Assembly (NCBI GenBank): GCA_016718525.1
Contig: JADKDD010000002.1
Location: 1,488,001 to 1,552,000 of the forward strand
Length of the DNA stretch: 64,000 nucleotides
Direction of reading: 5' to 3'
Source: Rhodocyclaceae bacterium
GTDB lineage: Bacteria; Pseudomonadota; Gammaproteobacteria; Burkholderiales; Rhodocyclaceae
The notes under the pieces are model-generated. The model did not search any database and had not been told where the DNA came from. It saw nothing but the letters and a program-made list of their open reading frames with translations. This document shows, piece after piece, positions 9,196 through 16,969 of this stretch. A program made the translations under genes and the position numbers. Within the stretch, counting starts at the first letter, position 1, and the number at the start of each line of letters is the position of its first letter.

Positions 9196-9903
9196 GTGGA
9201 ACTGGAACGTCTGCTGCGCTCACAAGGATTTGGTAGCCGACCAGATTGCCGTGCGTTAGTCCGTCAAGGACGAATCAGCATCGGCGGTGAGGTATGCGAG
9301 GATCCGTATGCCGAATTTGATCCGGCTGGGCTTGAATTCATTGTCGATGGTGTCAGTTGGCTGTATCGCGACAAGGTTTATTTGGCGCTGCACAAGCCTG
9401 GGGGTTACGAATGCTCGCACCAGGTCCGTCATCACCCGAGCGTCTACGAATTACTCCCCAAACCTTTGCTTACGCGCGATGTTCAATCGGTCGGACGCCT
9501 GGACGAAGACACCACTGGCTTGTTGCTGTTCAGTGATGATGGCCAGTTCATCCATACCTATACCTCACCGAAGAAACATGTGACCAAGTTGTACCGCGTC
9601 ACTACCAAGCATCGTGTCGATGCGCGGCAAATCGCCGAACTGCTTGCTGGCGTCCAACTGCATGACGAACCGGCACCGATCGCAGCCGCCGCGTGTGCGC
9701 AAACCGGCGAATACGAACTCGCACTTACGGTCACCGAAGGCAAATACCATTTGGTGAAACGCATGATTGCGGCTGTCAGCAACCGGGTTGAAGCCTTGCA
9801 CAGAAGCGCTATTGGCGGCCTGACCTTGCCTGCCGACCTCCTCATTGGTCAGTGGCGATTCTTAGACGCCGGTCAGATTTCCGCCTTGGCTGGTCGTGGC
9901 TGA
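9196..9903 (+). CDS. rsuA: RsuA-family 16S rRNA pseudouridine synthase
   Basis: Isomerises a uridine in 16S rRNA (U516 in E. coli). The 235 residues start at a GTG 8 bases after pmbA. The N-terminal S4 RNA-binding domain is visible (LERLLRSQGFGSRPDCRALVRQG). The catalytic motif is GRLDEDTTGLLLFSDDG, with the active-site aspartate in the first LDxDTxGL block. KLYRVTTKH and EGKYHLVKRMIAAVSNRV are conserved RsuA-family segments. RsuA and the related RluE/RluF types are similar, so the exact target uridine is inferred. Confidence 0.88.
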   Translation: MELERLLRSQGFGSRPDCRALVRQGRISIGGEVCEDPYAEFDPAGLEFIVDGVSWLYRDKVYLALHKPGGYECSHQVRHHPSVYELLPKPLLTRDVQSVGRLDEDTTGLLLFSDDGQFIHTYTSPKKHVTKLYRVTTKHRVDARQIAELLAGVQLHDEPAPIAAAACAQTGEYELALTVTEGKYHLVKRMIAAVSNRVEALHRSAIGGLTLPADLLIGQWRFLDAGQISALAGRG

Positions 9904-10046
9904 TTCACATAATTCGTTGATCACGTTGAAGTCAGCCTCACGTCAGCGTTGAGTGCTAAGATTTAGCTGCCGCTTTTAGTTCAGTAGCCATTTGCGAACC
10001 TGTAGCGATATGTCGCGGTCCGCCCAAAACAAAATTAGAACTTTCC

Positions 10047-10832
10047 ATGACGCGCTCCTCCAACGACGACTACATACTGACAACGGCGGGACTGACCAAA
10101 GAGTTCAAAGGTTTTGTCGCCGTCAATAATGTCGAGTTGAACGTTCGACGCGGCGAGATTCACGCATTGATCGGCCCGAATGGTGCGGGGAAAACCACCT
10201 GTTTTAATTTGCTCACCAAGTTTCTCGAACCGACCCGCGGCACGATACATTTCAATGGTATTGATATTACCGGCGAAAAATCCGCGCAGATTGCCCGCCG
10301 TGGCGTGGTTCGTTCATTCCAGATATCTGCGGTGTTTCCCCATCTTTCGGTGCTGGAAAATGTCCGTATTGCCTTGCAGCGTAACCTCGGCACCTCATTT
10401 CACTTTTGGCGCTCGGAGCGTTCGCTCGATGTGCTGAACGAGCGCGCAATGGCATTGCTGACCGAAGTGGGTTTGCAGGAATACGCACAAATGATCACCG
10501 TTGAAATGCCTTACGGACGCAAACGTGCACTTGAAATTGCGACCACATTGGCGCTTGAACCGGAGCTCATGTTGCTCGACGAACCGACTCAGGGCATGGG
10601 ACACGAGGATGTAGAACGGGTGATGCAGCTGATTAAAAAAGTATCAGCCAACCGGACCATTTTGATGGTCGAGCACAACATGAAAGTGGTGGCGGGAATC
10701 TCTGACACGATTACGGTGTTGGCGCGCGGTGCCGTGTTGGCCGAAGGCGACTACGCCAGCGTTTCCGCCGACAGCCAGGTGATCGAAGCATATATGGGAA
10801 CCGAATACACCGAAGCAGCGGTGGCGCATTGA
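10047..10832 (+). CDS. livG: Branched-chain amino acid ABC transporter ATPase LivG
   Basis: One of the two ATPases of a HAAT-type importer, 261 residues. Walker A is GPNGAGKTT near residue 48 and Walker B is LMLLDEPTQGMG; the signature loop is the divergent YGRKRALEIA form common for LivG. The family-specific insert after Walker A (FLEPTRGTIHFNGIDITG) is present. It heads a five-gene operon, livG-livF-binding protein-livH-livM, and its TGA overlaps the livF ATG by one base. The substrate could be branched-chain amino acids, or amides, urea or aromatic acids, which related systems carry. Confidence 0.94.
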   Translation: MTRSSNDDYILTTAGLTKEFKGFVAVNNVELNVRRGEIHALIGPNGAGKTTCFNLLTKFLEPTRGTIHFNGIDITGEKSAQIARRGVVRSFQISAVFPHLSVLENVRIALQRNLGTSFHFWRSERSLDVLNERAMALLTEVGLQEYAQMITVEMPYGRKRALEIATTLALEPELMLLDEPTQGMGHEDVERVMQLIKKVSANRTILMVEHNMKVVAGISDTITVLARGAVLAEGDYASVSADSQVIEAYMGTEYTEAAVAH

Positions 10833-11542
10833 TGAGCACGCCCGTCGAATATTTGAAGGTGAGCGGGCTACACGCGTTCTATGGCGAATCACACGTTTTG
10901 CACGGCATGAATCTGGTCGTCAATCGAGGTGAATGCGTCTCTTTACTCGGACGGAATGGTGCCGGCCGTACCACCACTTTGCGGGCGATTCTTGGCCTGA
11001 CCGGGCGCCGTACCGGTTCGATTATGGTCAATGGCGAGGAAGTGATCGCTATGGCGACCCACCGCATTGCGCGACTCGGCATCGGCTATTGTCCGGAAGA
11101 GCGCGGCATTTATTCCAGTTTGAGCTGCGAAGAAAACCTGCTCTTGCCACCCCAGGTTGGTAGCGTCGGCATGAGTCTGGACGAGATTTATCAAATGTTT
11201 CCTAACCTTGCCGAGCGTAGGCACAGTCAAGGCACGCGACTCTCGGGCGGTGAGCAACAGATGTTGGCGATGGCACGGGTGCTGCGCACTGGCGCGCAGT
11301 TGCTTTTGCTCGATGAAATTTCAGAAGGGTTGGCGCCGGTTATTGTGCAGCGTCTGGCGCAAATCATTCACCAATTGAAAGAAAAAGGATTCACGATCTT
11401 GTTAGTTGAGCAAAATTTCCGCTTTGCCGCGCCGCTGGCAGATCGCATGTATGTGGTCGAGCATGGGCAGGTGGCTGCCGAAATACAGCAGCACGAGCTT
11501 GAACAGAAACGTGAGTTTTTGCAGGAGTTTCTTGGAGTTTAG
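10832..11542 (+). CDS. livF: Branched-chain amino acid ABC transporter ATPase LivF (Walker A Lys to Arg)
   Basis: Second ATPase of the importer, 236 residues from the ATG that overlaps the livG stop. Walker A reads GRNGAGRTT, with arginine where the phosphate-binding lysine normally sits (codon CGT near 10965). The signature LSGGEQQMLAMAR and Walker B LLLLDEISEGLAP are intact. From memory, an arginine here also occurs in other betaproteobacterial LivF proteins, so it is probably not a lesion, but it implies asymmetric ATP sites with LivG. It lies inside the livGFKHM-like operon. Confidence 0.93.
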   Translation: MSTPVEYLKVSGLHAFYGESHVLHGMNLVVNRGECVSLLGRNGAGRTTTLRAILGLTGRRTGSIMVNGEEVIAMATHRIARLGIGYCPEERGIYSSLSCEENLLLPPQVGSVGMSLDEIYQMFPNLAERRHSQGTRLSGGEQQMLAMARVLRTGAQLLLLDEISEGLAPVIVQRLAQIIHQLKEKGFTILLVEQNFRFAAPLADRMYVVEHGQVAAEIQQHELEQKREFLQEFLGV

Positions 11543-11583
11543 TTGGATCGTTGGTTTTAGTTCACTGATAGAGGAGATAAGCA

Positions 11584-12804
11584 ATGAATAACAGCAAGAA
11601 AAACCATATCGCTTTGGCCGTTGCTGCCGCATTTGGACTGGCTGGTGGTCTCGCACAAGCTCAAGTCTCGGATAACGTCGTGCGTATTGGCGTGCTTACC
11701 GATATGTCCGGTGCCTATTCTGATTTGGCCGGAGGTGGCAGCGTGCTTGCAACGCAGATGGCGGTTGACGATTTCAAGGCCAAAAACAAAGTCCCGTTTG
11801 CGATTGAGGTGGTTTCCGCCGACCATCAAAACAAAGGTGATATTTCGTCAAACAAAGCCCGCGAATGGTTTGATCGCGAGAAAGTCGACGTGGTGACCGA
11901 CTTGGTCACAACCTCGACGGCGCTCGCTGTGATGAAGGTCGCAAAAGAGAAGAACAAGATTGCGCTGATTTCTGGCGCCGCCTCAACGCGTATCACTAAT
12001 GAGGACTGCAATGACGTCACCGTGCATTGGACTTATGACACCTATGCTGTCGCCAATGGCACGGCGAAGGCGGTGGTCAAACAAGGTGGCAAGACATGGT
12101 TCTTCCTGACAGCTGACTATGCTTTTGGTCAATCCCTCGAGAAGGACGCAACCGATGTGGTCAATGCTAACGGCGGCAAAGTATTAGGCGCCGTCCGTCA
12201 CCCATTCCCGGGCAGCGATTTCTCTTCATTCCTGCTCAAAGCTCAGAGCTCTGGCGCGCAAGTCATTGGCTTAGCCAACGCCGGGACCGACACGACCAAC
12301 TCGATCAAGCAGGCTGCCGAATTCGGCATCACGCCAAAACAGTCGCTGGCCGGATTGTTGATGTTTATCACCGACATCCACAGTCTGGGTCTGGCCACTA
12401 CCCAAACCATGTATCTGACCGAAGCGTTTTATTGGGATAGAAACGACGAGACGCGTGCCTGGTCGAAGCGTTTCTTTGACAAGCAACGCAAGATGCCAAC
12501 GATGGTTCAAGCAGGATTGTATTCGGCCACCATGCATTATCTGAATGCCGTCAAAGCAGCAAATTCAGACGATACGCAAAAGGTCATGGTGGCGATGAAG
12601 AAGACTCCGGTCAATGATTTCTTTGCCAAGAATGGTGTGATTCGGGAAGATGGACGGATGGTGCACGACATGTACCTGATGCAGGTGAAAAAGCCTGATG
12701 AGTCCAAGTATCCATGGGATTACTACAACGTGCGTCAGACCATCCCCGCGGCAGAGGCGTTCCAACCGCTTTCTGCTTCGAAGTGTTCGTTGGTCAAGAA
12801 GTAA
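11584..12804 (+). CDS. ABC transporter substrate-binding protein, branched-chain amino acid type
   Basis: Periplasmic binding protein of the HAAT family, 406 residues. A signal peptide is clear: NNSKKNH, a hydrophobic Ala-rich core, and a probable cleavage after LAQA. The mature start VSDNVVRIGVLTDMSGAYSDLAG is the typical leucine/isoleucine/valine-binding-like fold. It lies between the two ATPases and the two permeases of the same operon. An AGGAGA-type site precedes the ATG. A strong hairpin follows the stop and may keep this transcript abundant. The substrate is not determinable from sequence alone. Confidence 0.92.
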   Translation: MNNSKKNHIALAVAAAFGLAGGLAQAQVSDNVVRIGVLTDMSGAYSDLAGGGSVLATQMAVDDFKAKNKVPFAIEVVSADHQNKGDISSNKAREWFDREKVDVVTDLVTTSTALAVMKVAKEKNKIALISGAASTRITNEDCNDVTVHWTYDTYAVANGTAKAVVKQGGKTWFFLTADYAFGQSLEKDATDVVNANGGKVLGAVRHPFPGSDFSSFLLKAQSSGAQVIGLANAGTDTTNSIKQAAEFGITPKQSLAGLLMFITDIHSLGLATTQTMYLTEAFYWDRNDETRAWSKRFFDKQRKMPTMVQAGLYSATMHYLNAVKAANSDDTQKVMVAMKKTPVNDFFAKNGVIREDGRMVHDMYLMQVKKPDESKYPWDYYNVRQTIPAAEAFQPLSASKCSLVKK

Positions 12805-12813
12805 TCGTGTGTA

Positions 12814-12849
12814 ACGGAGCTCGACATTTACGCTTGATGTCGGCTCCGT
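12814..12849 (+). other. Strong intercistronic hairpin between binding protein and livH
   Basis: ACGGAGC (12814-12820) pairs with GCTCCGT (12843-12849), and CGACAT (12822-12827) with ATGTCG (12837-12842). This makes a 13-bp stem with one bulged T and a 9-base loop. No T-run follows, so it is not a standard terminator. In binding-protein transporter operons such hairpins often protect the upstream message from 3' decay; that role here is inference. Confidence 0.7.
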
Positions 12850-12875
12850 CAACCTTAATCTGAAACGTTAAACCC

Positions 12876-13760
12876 ATGGAAATATTCGGCATACCGTTGC
12901 AAGCCTTTATGAGCCAGTTGATGCTCGGCCTTGTCAATGGCTGTTTCTATGCGGTACTGAGCCTCGGGCTGGCGGTCATATTCGGCATGCTCAACATCAT
13001 CAATTTTGCCCACGGCGCGATGTATATGGCAGGCGCATTCTTCGCATGGATGGGGTTAACCTATTGGGGCATCGGTTATTGGTGGTCACTATTGCTGGTA
13101 CCGCTGGCGGTTGGACTGGTCGGTGTGATTATCGAGCGCACGATGTTGCAATGGTTATATCAGCTCGATCACCTTTACGGCTTGCTGCTGACGTTTGGGC
13201 TTGCCTTGATGATTGAGGGAGCATTCCGCTATTTTTATGGCGCATCGGGCCTGCCCTACTCGATTCCCGAGGAACTTGGCGGTGCTATCAATTTGGGTTT
13301 CATGTTCTTGCCAAAGTACCGCGCATGGGTGGTGGCGGTGTCGTTGGTGGTGTGCCTCGCGACTTGGTTTGTCATTGAGAAAACCCGGCTCGGCGCGTAT
13401 TTGCGGGCGGCAACCGAAAACCCGCGTCTGACGCAAGCGTTTGGGATCAACGTTCCGCTGATGGTGATGCTGACGTATGGATTTGGTGTTGCACTGGCGG
13501 GACTCGCCGGCGTGCTCGCGGCACCAGCCTACGCGGTTAGCCCGCTGATGGGGTCCAATCTCATCATTGTGGTGTTCGCCGTGGTAGTAATCGGCGGCAT
13601 GGGTTCGATCATGGGTTCAATTATTACCGGCCTAAGCTTGGGCGTGATTGAAGGTCTGACTAAAGTTTTTTACGCTGAGGCGTCCTCCACTGTCGTATTT
13701 GTGATTATGGTCATCGTCTTGATGATTCGACCCGCAGGCCTGTTTGGCAAGGAAAAGTGA
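12876..13760 (+). CDS. livH: Branched-chain amino acid ABC permease LivH
   Basis: Inner-membrane permease of the importer, 294 residues with about eight hydrophobic segments. Family hallmarks are GLVNGCFYAVLSLGLAVIFGMLNIINFAHG near the N-terminus (written here across helix 1-2), TENPRLTQAFGIN in the cytoplasmic ATPase-contact loop, and VIGGMGSIMGSIITGL near the end. Its TGA shares its last base with the livM ATG at 13760, so the two are translationally coupled. Confidence 0.95.
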   Translation: MEIFGIPLQAFMSQLMLGLVNGCFYAVLSLGLAVIFGMLNIINFAHGAMYMAGAFFAWMGLTYWGIGYWWSLLLVPLAVGLVGVIIERTMLQWLYQLDHLYGLLLTFGLALMIEGAFRYFYGASGLPYSIPEELGGAINLGFMFLPKYRAWVVAVSLVVCLATWFVIEKTRLGAYLRAATENPRLTQAFGINVPLMVMLTYGFGVALAGLAGVLAAPAYAVSPLMGSNLIIVVFAVVVIGGMGSIMGSIITGLSLGVIEGLTKVFYAEASSTVVFVIMVIVLMIRPAGLFGKEK

Positions 13761-14704
13761 TGACGCGCAAATTTCATCTCGGATATTTGCTGTTACTCGC
13801 CGCGCTGCTGGCCGCACCGCTGTTTGTCTACCCGGTGTTGGTGATGAAGGTGATGTGTTTTGCGTTGTATGCCTGCGCTTTCAACCTTTTGCTGGGCTAT
13901 ACCGGCTTGCTTTCTTTTGGTCACGCTGCGTTTCTCGCAACCGGCGCCTACGTTACCGGTCATGCCCTAAAAGAATGGGGCATGCCGACGGAACTGGGTT
14001 TACTCACTGGCACGCTAGCCGCTGCAACGCTAGGTTGGTTGATCGGAAGTTTGGCTATTCGTCGTCAAGGGATCTATTTCGCAATGGTGACCTTGGCCCT
14101 CGCACAAATGGTCTACTTTATATTTGTGCAGTCCTCTTTCACGGGAGGAGAGGACGGCCTTCAGGGTATTCCTCGTGGTTATCTATTGGGCGTCATCGAT
14201 CTAAGCAATGATCAATCCTTGTACTACCTCGTGCTGGCGATTTGTGTCAGTGCTTTTTGGTTGATTTATCGCGCCATTCACTCTCCGTTTGGGCAGATTC
14301 TCAAGGCTGTGCGCGAGAACGAGGCCCGGGTCGTATCTTTGGGCTATGACGTTGCCAAGTACAAGCTGGTGGCGTTCGTACTCTCAGCCGCGTTGGCGGG
14401 ACTCGCTGGTGCAACGAAGGTGTTGGTGTTCAAGTTTGCGACGTTAACTGACGCGCATTGGCACGCCTCTGGCGAGGTCGTGCTAATGACACTGCTGGGC
14501 GGCATGGGAACTACTTTCGGCCCGGTGGTGGGCGCCACGGTGATCATCAGTTTGCAAAGCGAACTCGCTGACAAGGTTGGCTCGATGGTGACTGTCATCA
14601 TGGGCGGAATTTTCGTGATCTGTGTGCTCGCATTCCGGCGCGGGATAGTTGGCGAAGCAACGGCCTTGTATCAGCGCATTACCGGTAGCAAGAGCTCGAC
14701 GTAA
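13760..14704 (+). CDS. livM: Branched-chain amino acid ABC permease LivM
   Basis: Second permease of the importer, 314 residues. The start is the ATG that overlaps the livH stop; a GTG one codon earlier is possible but less likely. LLGYTGLLSFGHAAFLATGAY and the cytoplasmic loop AVRENEARVVSLGYDVAKYKL are typical LivM motifs, followed by TLLGGMGTTFGPVVGA. It is the last gene of the operon. About 470 bases of apparently non-coding DNA follow. Confidence 0.95.
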   Translation: MTRKFHLGYLLLLAALLAAPLFVYPVLVMKVMCFALYACAFNLLLGYTGLLSFGHAAFLATGAYVTGHALKEWGMPTELGLLTGTLAAATLGWLIGSLAIRRQGIYFAMVTLALAQMVYFIFVQSSFTGGEDGLQGIPRGYLLGVIDLSNDQSLYYLVLAICVSAFWLIYRAIHSPFGQILKAVRENEARVVSLGYDVAKYKLVAFVLSAALAGLAGATKVLVFKFATLTDAHWHASGEVVLMTLLGGMGTTFGPVVGATVIISLQSELADKVGSMVTVIMGGIFVICVLAFRRGIVGEATALYQRITGSKSST

Positions 14705-15173
14705 CGGCGGCAGAGGTTTCGCAAAGACCGATTTGCGCCTGTAGAGCGGGTCGTCTGTACAAAGCCGGCACTCCTTATCAGCACCAACTGACAAGGTAGT
14801 AATTTGTTGGCCAGGAAGTCCAGTGTGTTCGCAGTAATGGCAACCAAGGCGGCCTTGATCGGTGTAACTACAAATCGCCCGATTGACTCCAGGCTGGATA
14901 CACGACCAACAAGCACTTGGCTCATGCTGCCCAACTTATTCTCCGGTTGCGATATAGGCACTTTAACGGCGCGAGTTTCGAGTTGCCAATACTTTTCGAC
15001 GAATCGGTCTGTGCTCTCTTTGCACTGCTGTGGACGGGCTTAGACGCGCGCATTCGTGGCCGATGGTGAAAGCAACACTCGGCTAAGACGTGGCCTAAGG
15101 CGCTGGACTCACGGTCGCTTGTAAAGCCTTTGAGTTACACTTTTGTCGGGATCAAGGACCGATAAGGATTTTT
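14705..15173. other. Intergenic region with decayed repeat copy
   Basis: This 469-base gap lies between livM and the channel gene. Short ORFs are present on both strands (96 codons on minus at 14671-14961, 79 on plus at 14804-15043), but neither resembles a known protein, so it may be decayed former coding sequence. It contains a degraded copy of the dispersed repeat at 14763-14791. The last 12 bases hold the ribosome binding site (AAGGA) for the next gene. No convincing terminator was found. Confidence 0.5.
14763..14791 (-). repeat. Dispersed 26-bp repeat, copy B (decayed)
   Basis: On the minus strand it reads TCAGTTGGTGCTGAT and then a poorly matching right half (AGTGCCGG). The left 15 bases match consensus at 13 positions and the right part carries an indel. 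It is probably a decayed copy. Confidence 0.5.
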
Positions 15174-15815
15174 ATGAACACGCCATTTCACATGGGTCGC
15201 GCTCGCATTGAGACTTTGGTCGACGGCATTTTTGCTATTGCGATGACGATACTGGTGTTGGAAGTCAAAGTGCCGGAGCTCGCCGACAAGCGTTCGGTCG
15301 ATGAATTGATTCAAGCGCTGGGGCATCACGGCTATGTGATCGGGGCATACTTTTTCAGTTTTCTGATGCTGGCAGTGTTTTGGACGTGGCATCACCGCAT
15401 GGCGGAAAAAGTGCGTGTGTTCGACAAGGCACTGCTAATGTGCACAGTTGTTTTTCTGTCACTGATTTGTTTTTTTCCTTTTGCTGCGGCGCTGTTTGGA
15501 CGTTATCCAACCAATGGTGTGGCGCTTTTTGTCTATGTGATGGTGACTGGGTTCATCATTGCTAGTCAAACGCTGTACTTCAAGACTGCGATGATGCGTG
15601 GTTTGCTTCTCGAATCACTTTCTCGCACCCACGCAATCCAGGGTCATGCGCGCAACCTGCGCGGATGTGCAATTTTTATGGTCGCCAGTGTCCCGGCTTC
15701 ATTGAGGCTAAACGAATGGGTGGCGATTGGCGCCTTAGCTTTAGGAGTGATTATTTTTTGGCACTCCAAACGGATCATGGCGGTCGCTGCTGTTCAAGCC
15801 AATGAGGCACCGTGA
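15174..15815 (+). CDS. TMEM175-like (DUF1211) membrane protein
   Basis: Predicted six-helix integral membrane protein of 213 residues, related to the bacterial TMEM175 potassium channels. Helix 1 carries GRARIETLVDGIFAIAMTILVLEVKVPE, aligning with the family RxxxFSD motif (described here in two parts: RIET, then LVDGIFAIAMT). FS of the motif is replaced by LV, which is unusual because those residues lie near the pore. HHGYVIGAYFFSFLMLAVFW corresponds to helix 2. The gene stands alone after the liv operon and ends 12 bases before the convergent TRAP operon. The family call is good; channel activity is uncertain. Confidence 0.8.
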   Translation: MNTPFHMGRARIETLVDGIFAIAMTILVLEVKVPELADKRSVDELIQALGHHGYVIGAYFFSFLMLAVFWTWHHRMAEKVRVFDKALLMCTVVFLSLICFFPFAAALFGRYPTNGVALFVYVMVTGFIIASQTLYFKTAMMRGLLLESLSRTHAIQGHARNLRGCAIFMVASVPASLRLNEWVAIGALALGVIIFWHSKRIMAVAAVQANEAP

Positions 15816-15827
15816 GCTTCCCGCCGA

Positions 15828-16940
15828 CTATTTTTTTCGTTCAGCTCGCACTGTCGCGGCGGCGAAGGTATCAAACCGCGATTCGCACAAGCTGAACCAC
15901 TCAACCTGTTCATCACGAAACTTTTTCCACGGCGCATAAATCTTGGCAAACTTCGGATTCTTGGCCGCTGTTTCGGCGTACAACTCTAACGAAGCCTTGT
16001 AGCACGCGGCAAGTATTTCATTGGAAAACGGACGTAATTGCGTACCGCCGGCGACCAGCCGCTTGAGTGCTGCCGGATTCTTGGCATCGTATTTGGCTTG
16101 CATGTCGATGTTGGCCTCGGCACAGGCCGCTTCGAGAATTGATTGATATTCTTTCGGCAGTTTCGCCCACTCGGTTAGGTTAATGTAAGCCGACAATTGC
16201 GGTCCGCCTTCCCACCATCCCGGATAGTAATAAAACTTGGCAACCTTGTTGAAGCCGAGCTTCTCGTCGTCATACGGGCCGACCCATTCAGCCGCGTCGA
16301 TGGTGCCTTTTTCCAATGCCGGATAGACATCGCCACCAGGAATCTGTTGCGGCACGACACCCAGTTTTTGTAGGACCTGACCGCCAAAACCGCCAATTCT
16401 GAATTTCAATCCCTTCAGGTCTGCCACTGTTTTGATTTCTTTCCGGTACCAACCGCCCATCTGCGCGCCTGTGTTGCCGGCAGGGATTTGGTAGATGTTG
16501 TAGTCCTTGAAGAATTCGCGCATTAGCGGCAGGCCACCGCCTTCATACATCCAGGCATTTTGCTGGCGGCCGTTGAGCCCAAACGGCATCGCCGTATCAA
16601 AAGCAAAAGTGGGATCCTTGCCAACATAGTAGTAACTTGCCGTGTGGCCCATTTGCACTGTGCCGTCCTTGACGGCATCGAGCACGCCGGTGCCCGGAAC
16701 AATCTCATTGGCGGCAAAGACTTGAATCTGAAATTTCCCGCCGGTCGCCGCAGCAACGCGCCTGGCGATCAATTCAGCACCACCGAAAATGGTGTCGAGG
16801 CTCTTGGGAAAACTCGAGGTCATGCGCCACTTAATTTCTGCTGCTGGTGGACTCTGTGCCGCTGCGCTGCCACCTAGTCCAACTACACTGCCGCCAATCA
16901 GACCAGTACCAGCTGAGGTCAGGAATTTGCGTCGTTGCAT
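15828..16940 (-). CDS. dctP: TRAP transporter substrate-binding protein (DctP/TakP-like)
   Basis: Periplasmic solute receptor of a tripartite ATP-independent transporter, 370 residues. The N-terminus MQRRKFLTSAGTGLIGG carries a twin-arginine motif, so export is probably by Tat. The mature protein begins EIKWRMTSSFPKSLDTIFGG and contains the conserved KGLKFRIGGFGGQVLQKLG segment, whose arginine usually binds the substrate carboxylate. EKGTIDAAEWVGPYDD and YYPGWWEGG resemble the TakP and lactate-binding subgroup, suggesting a 2-oxoacid or hydroxyacid ligand. It is the last gene of the dctQ-dctM-dctP operon. Confidence 0.92.
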   Translation of the reverse strand: MQRRKFLTSAGTGLIGGSVVGLGGSAAAQSPPAAEIKWRMTSSFPKSLDTIFGGAELIARRVAAATGGKFQIQVFAANEIVPGTGVLDAVKDGTVQMGHTASYYYVGKDPTFAFDTAMPFGLNGRQQNAWMYEGGGLPLMREFFKDYNIYQIPAGNTGAQMGGWYRKEIKTVADLKGLKFRIGGFGGQVLQKLGVVPQQIPGGDVYPALEKGTIDAAEWVGPYDDEKLGFNKVAKFYYYPGWWEGGPQLSAYINLTEWAKLPKEYQSILEAACAEANIDMQAKYDAKNPAALKRLVAGGTQLRPFSNEILAACYKASLELYAETAAKNPKFAKIYAPWKKFRDEQVEWFSLCESRFDTFAAATVRAERKK

Positions 16941-16969
16941 TGCTGTCTCCTCGTTGAATATGCGCCAGT

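Noticed and set aside
14671..14961. 96-codon minus-strand ORF after livM
   Set aside because: It overlaps the livM end, has no recognisable domain and contains the decayed repeat; probably not a gene.
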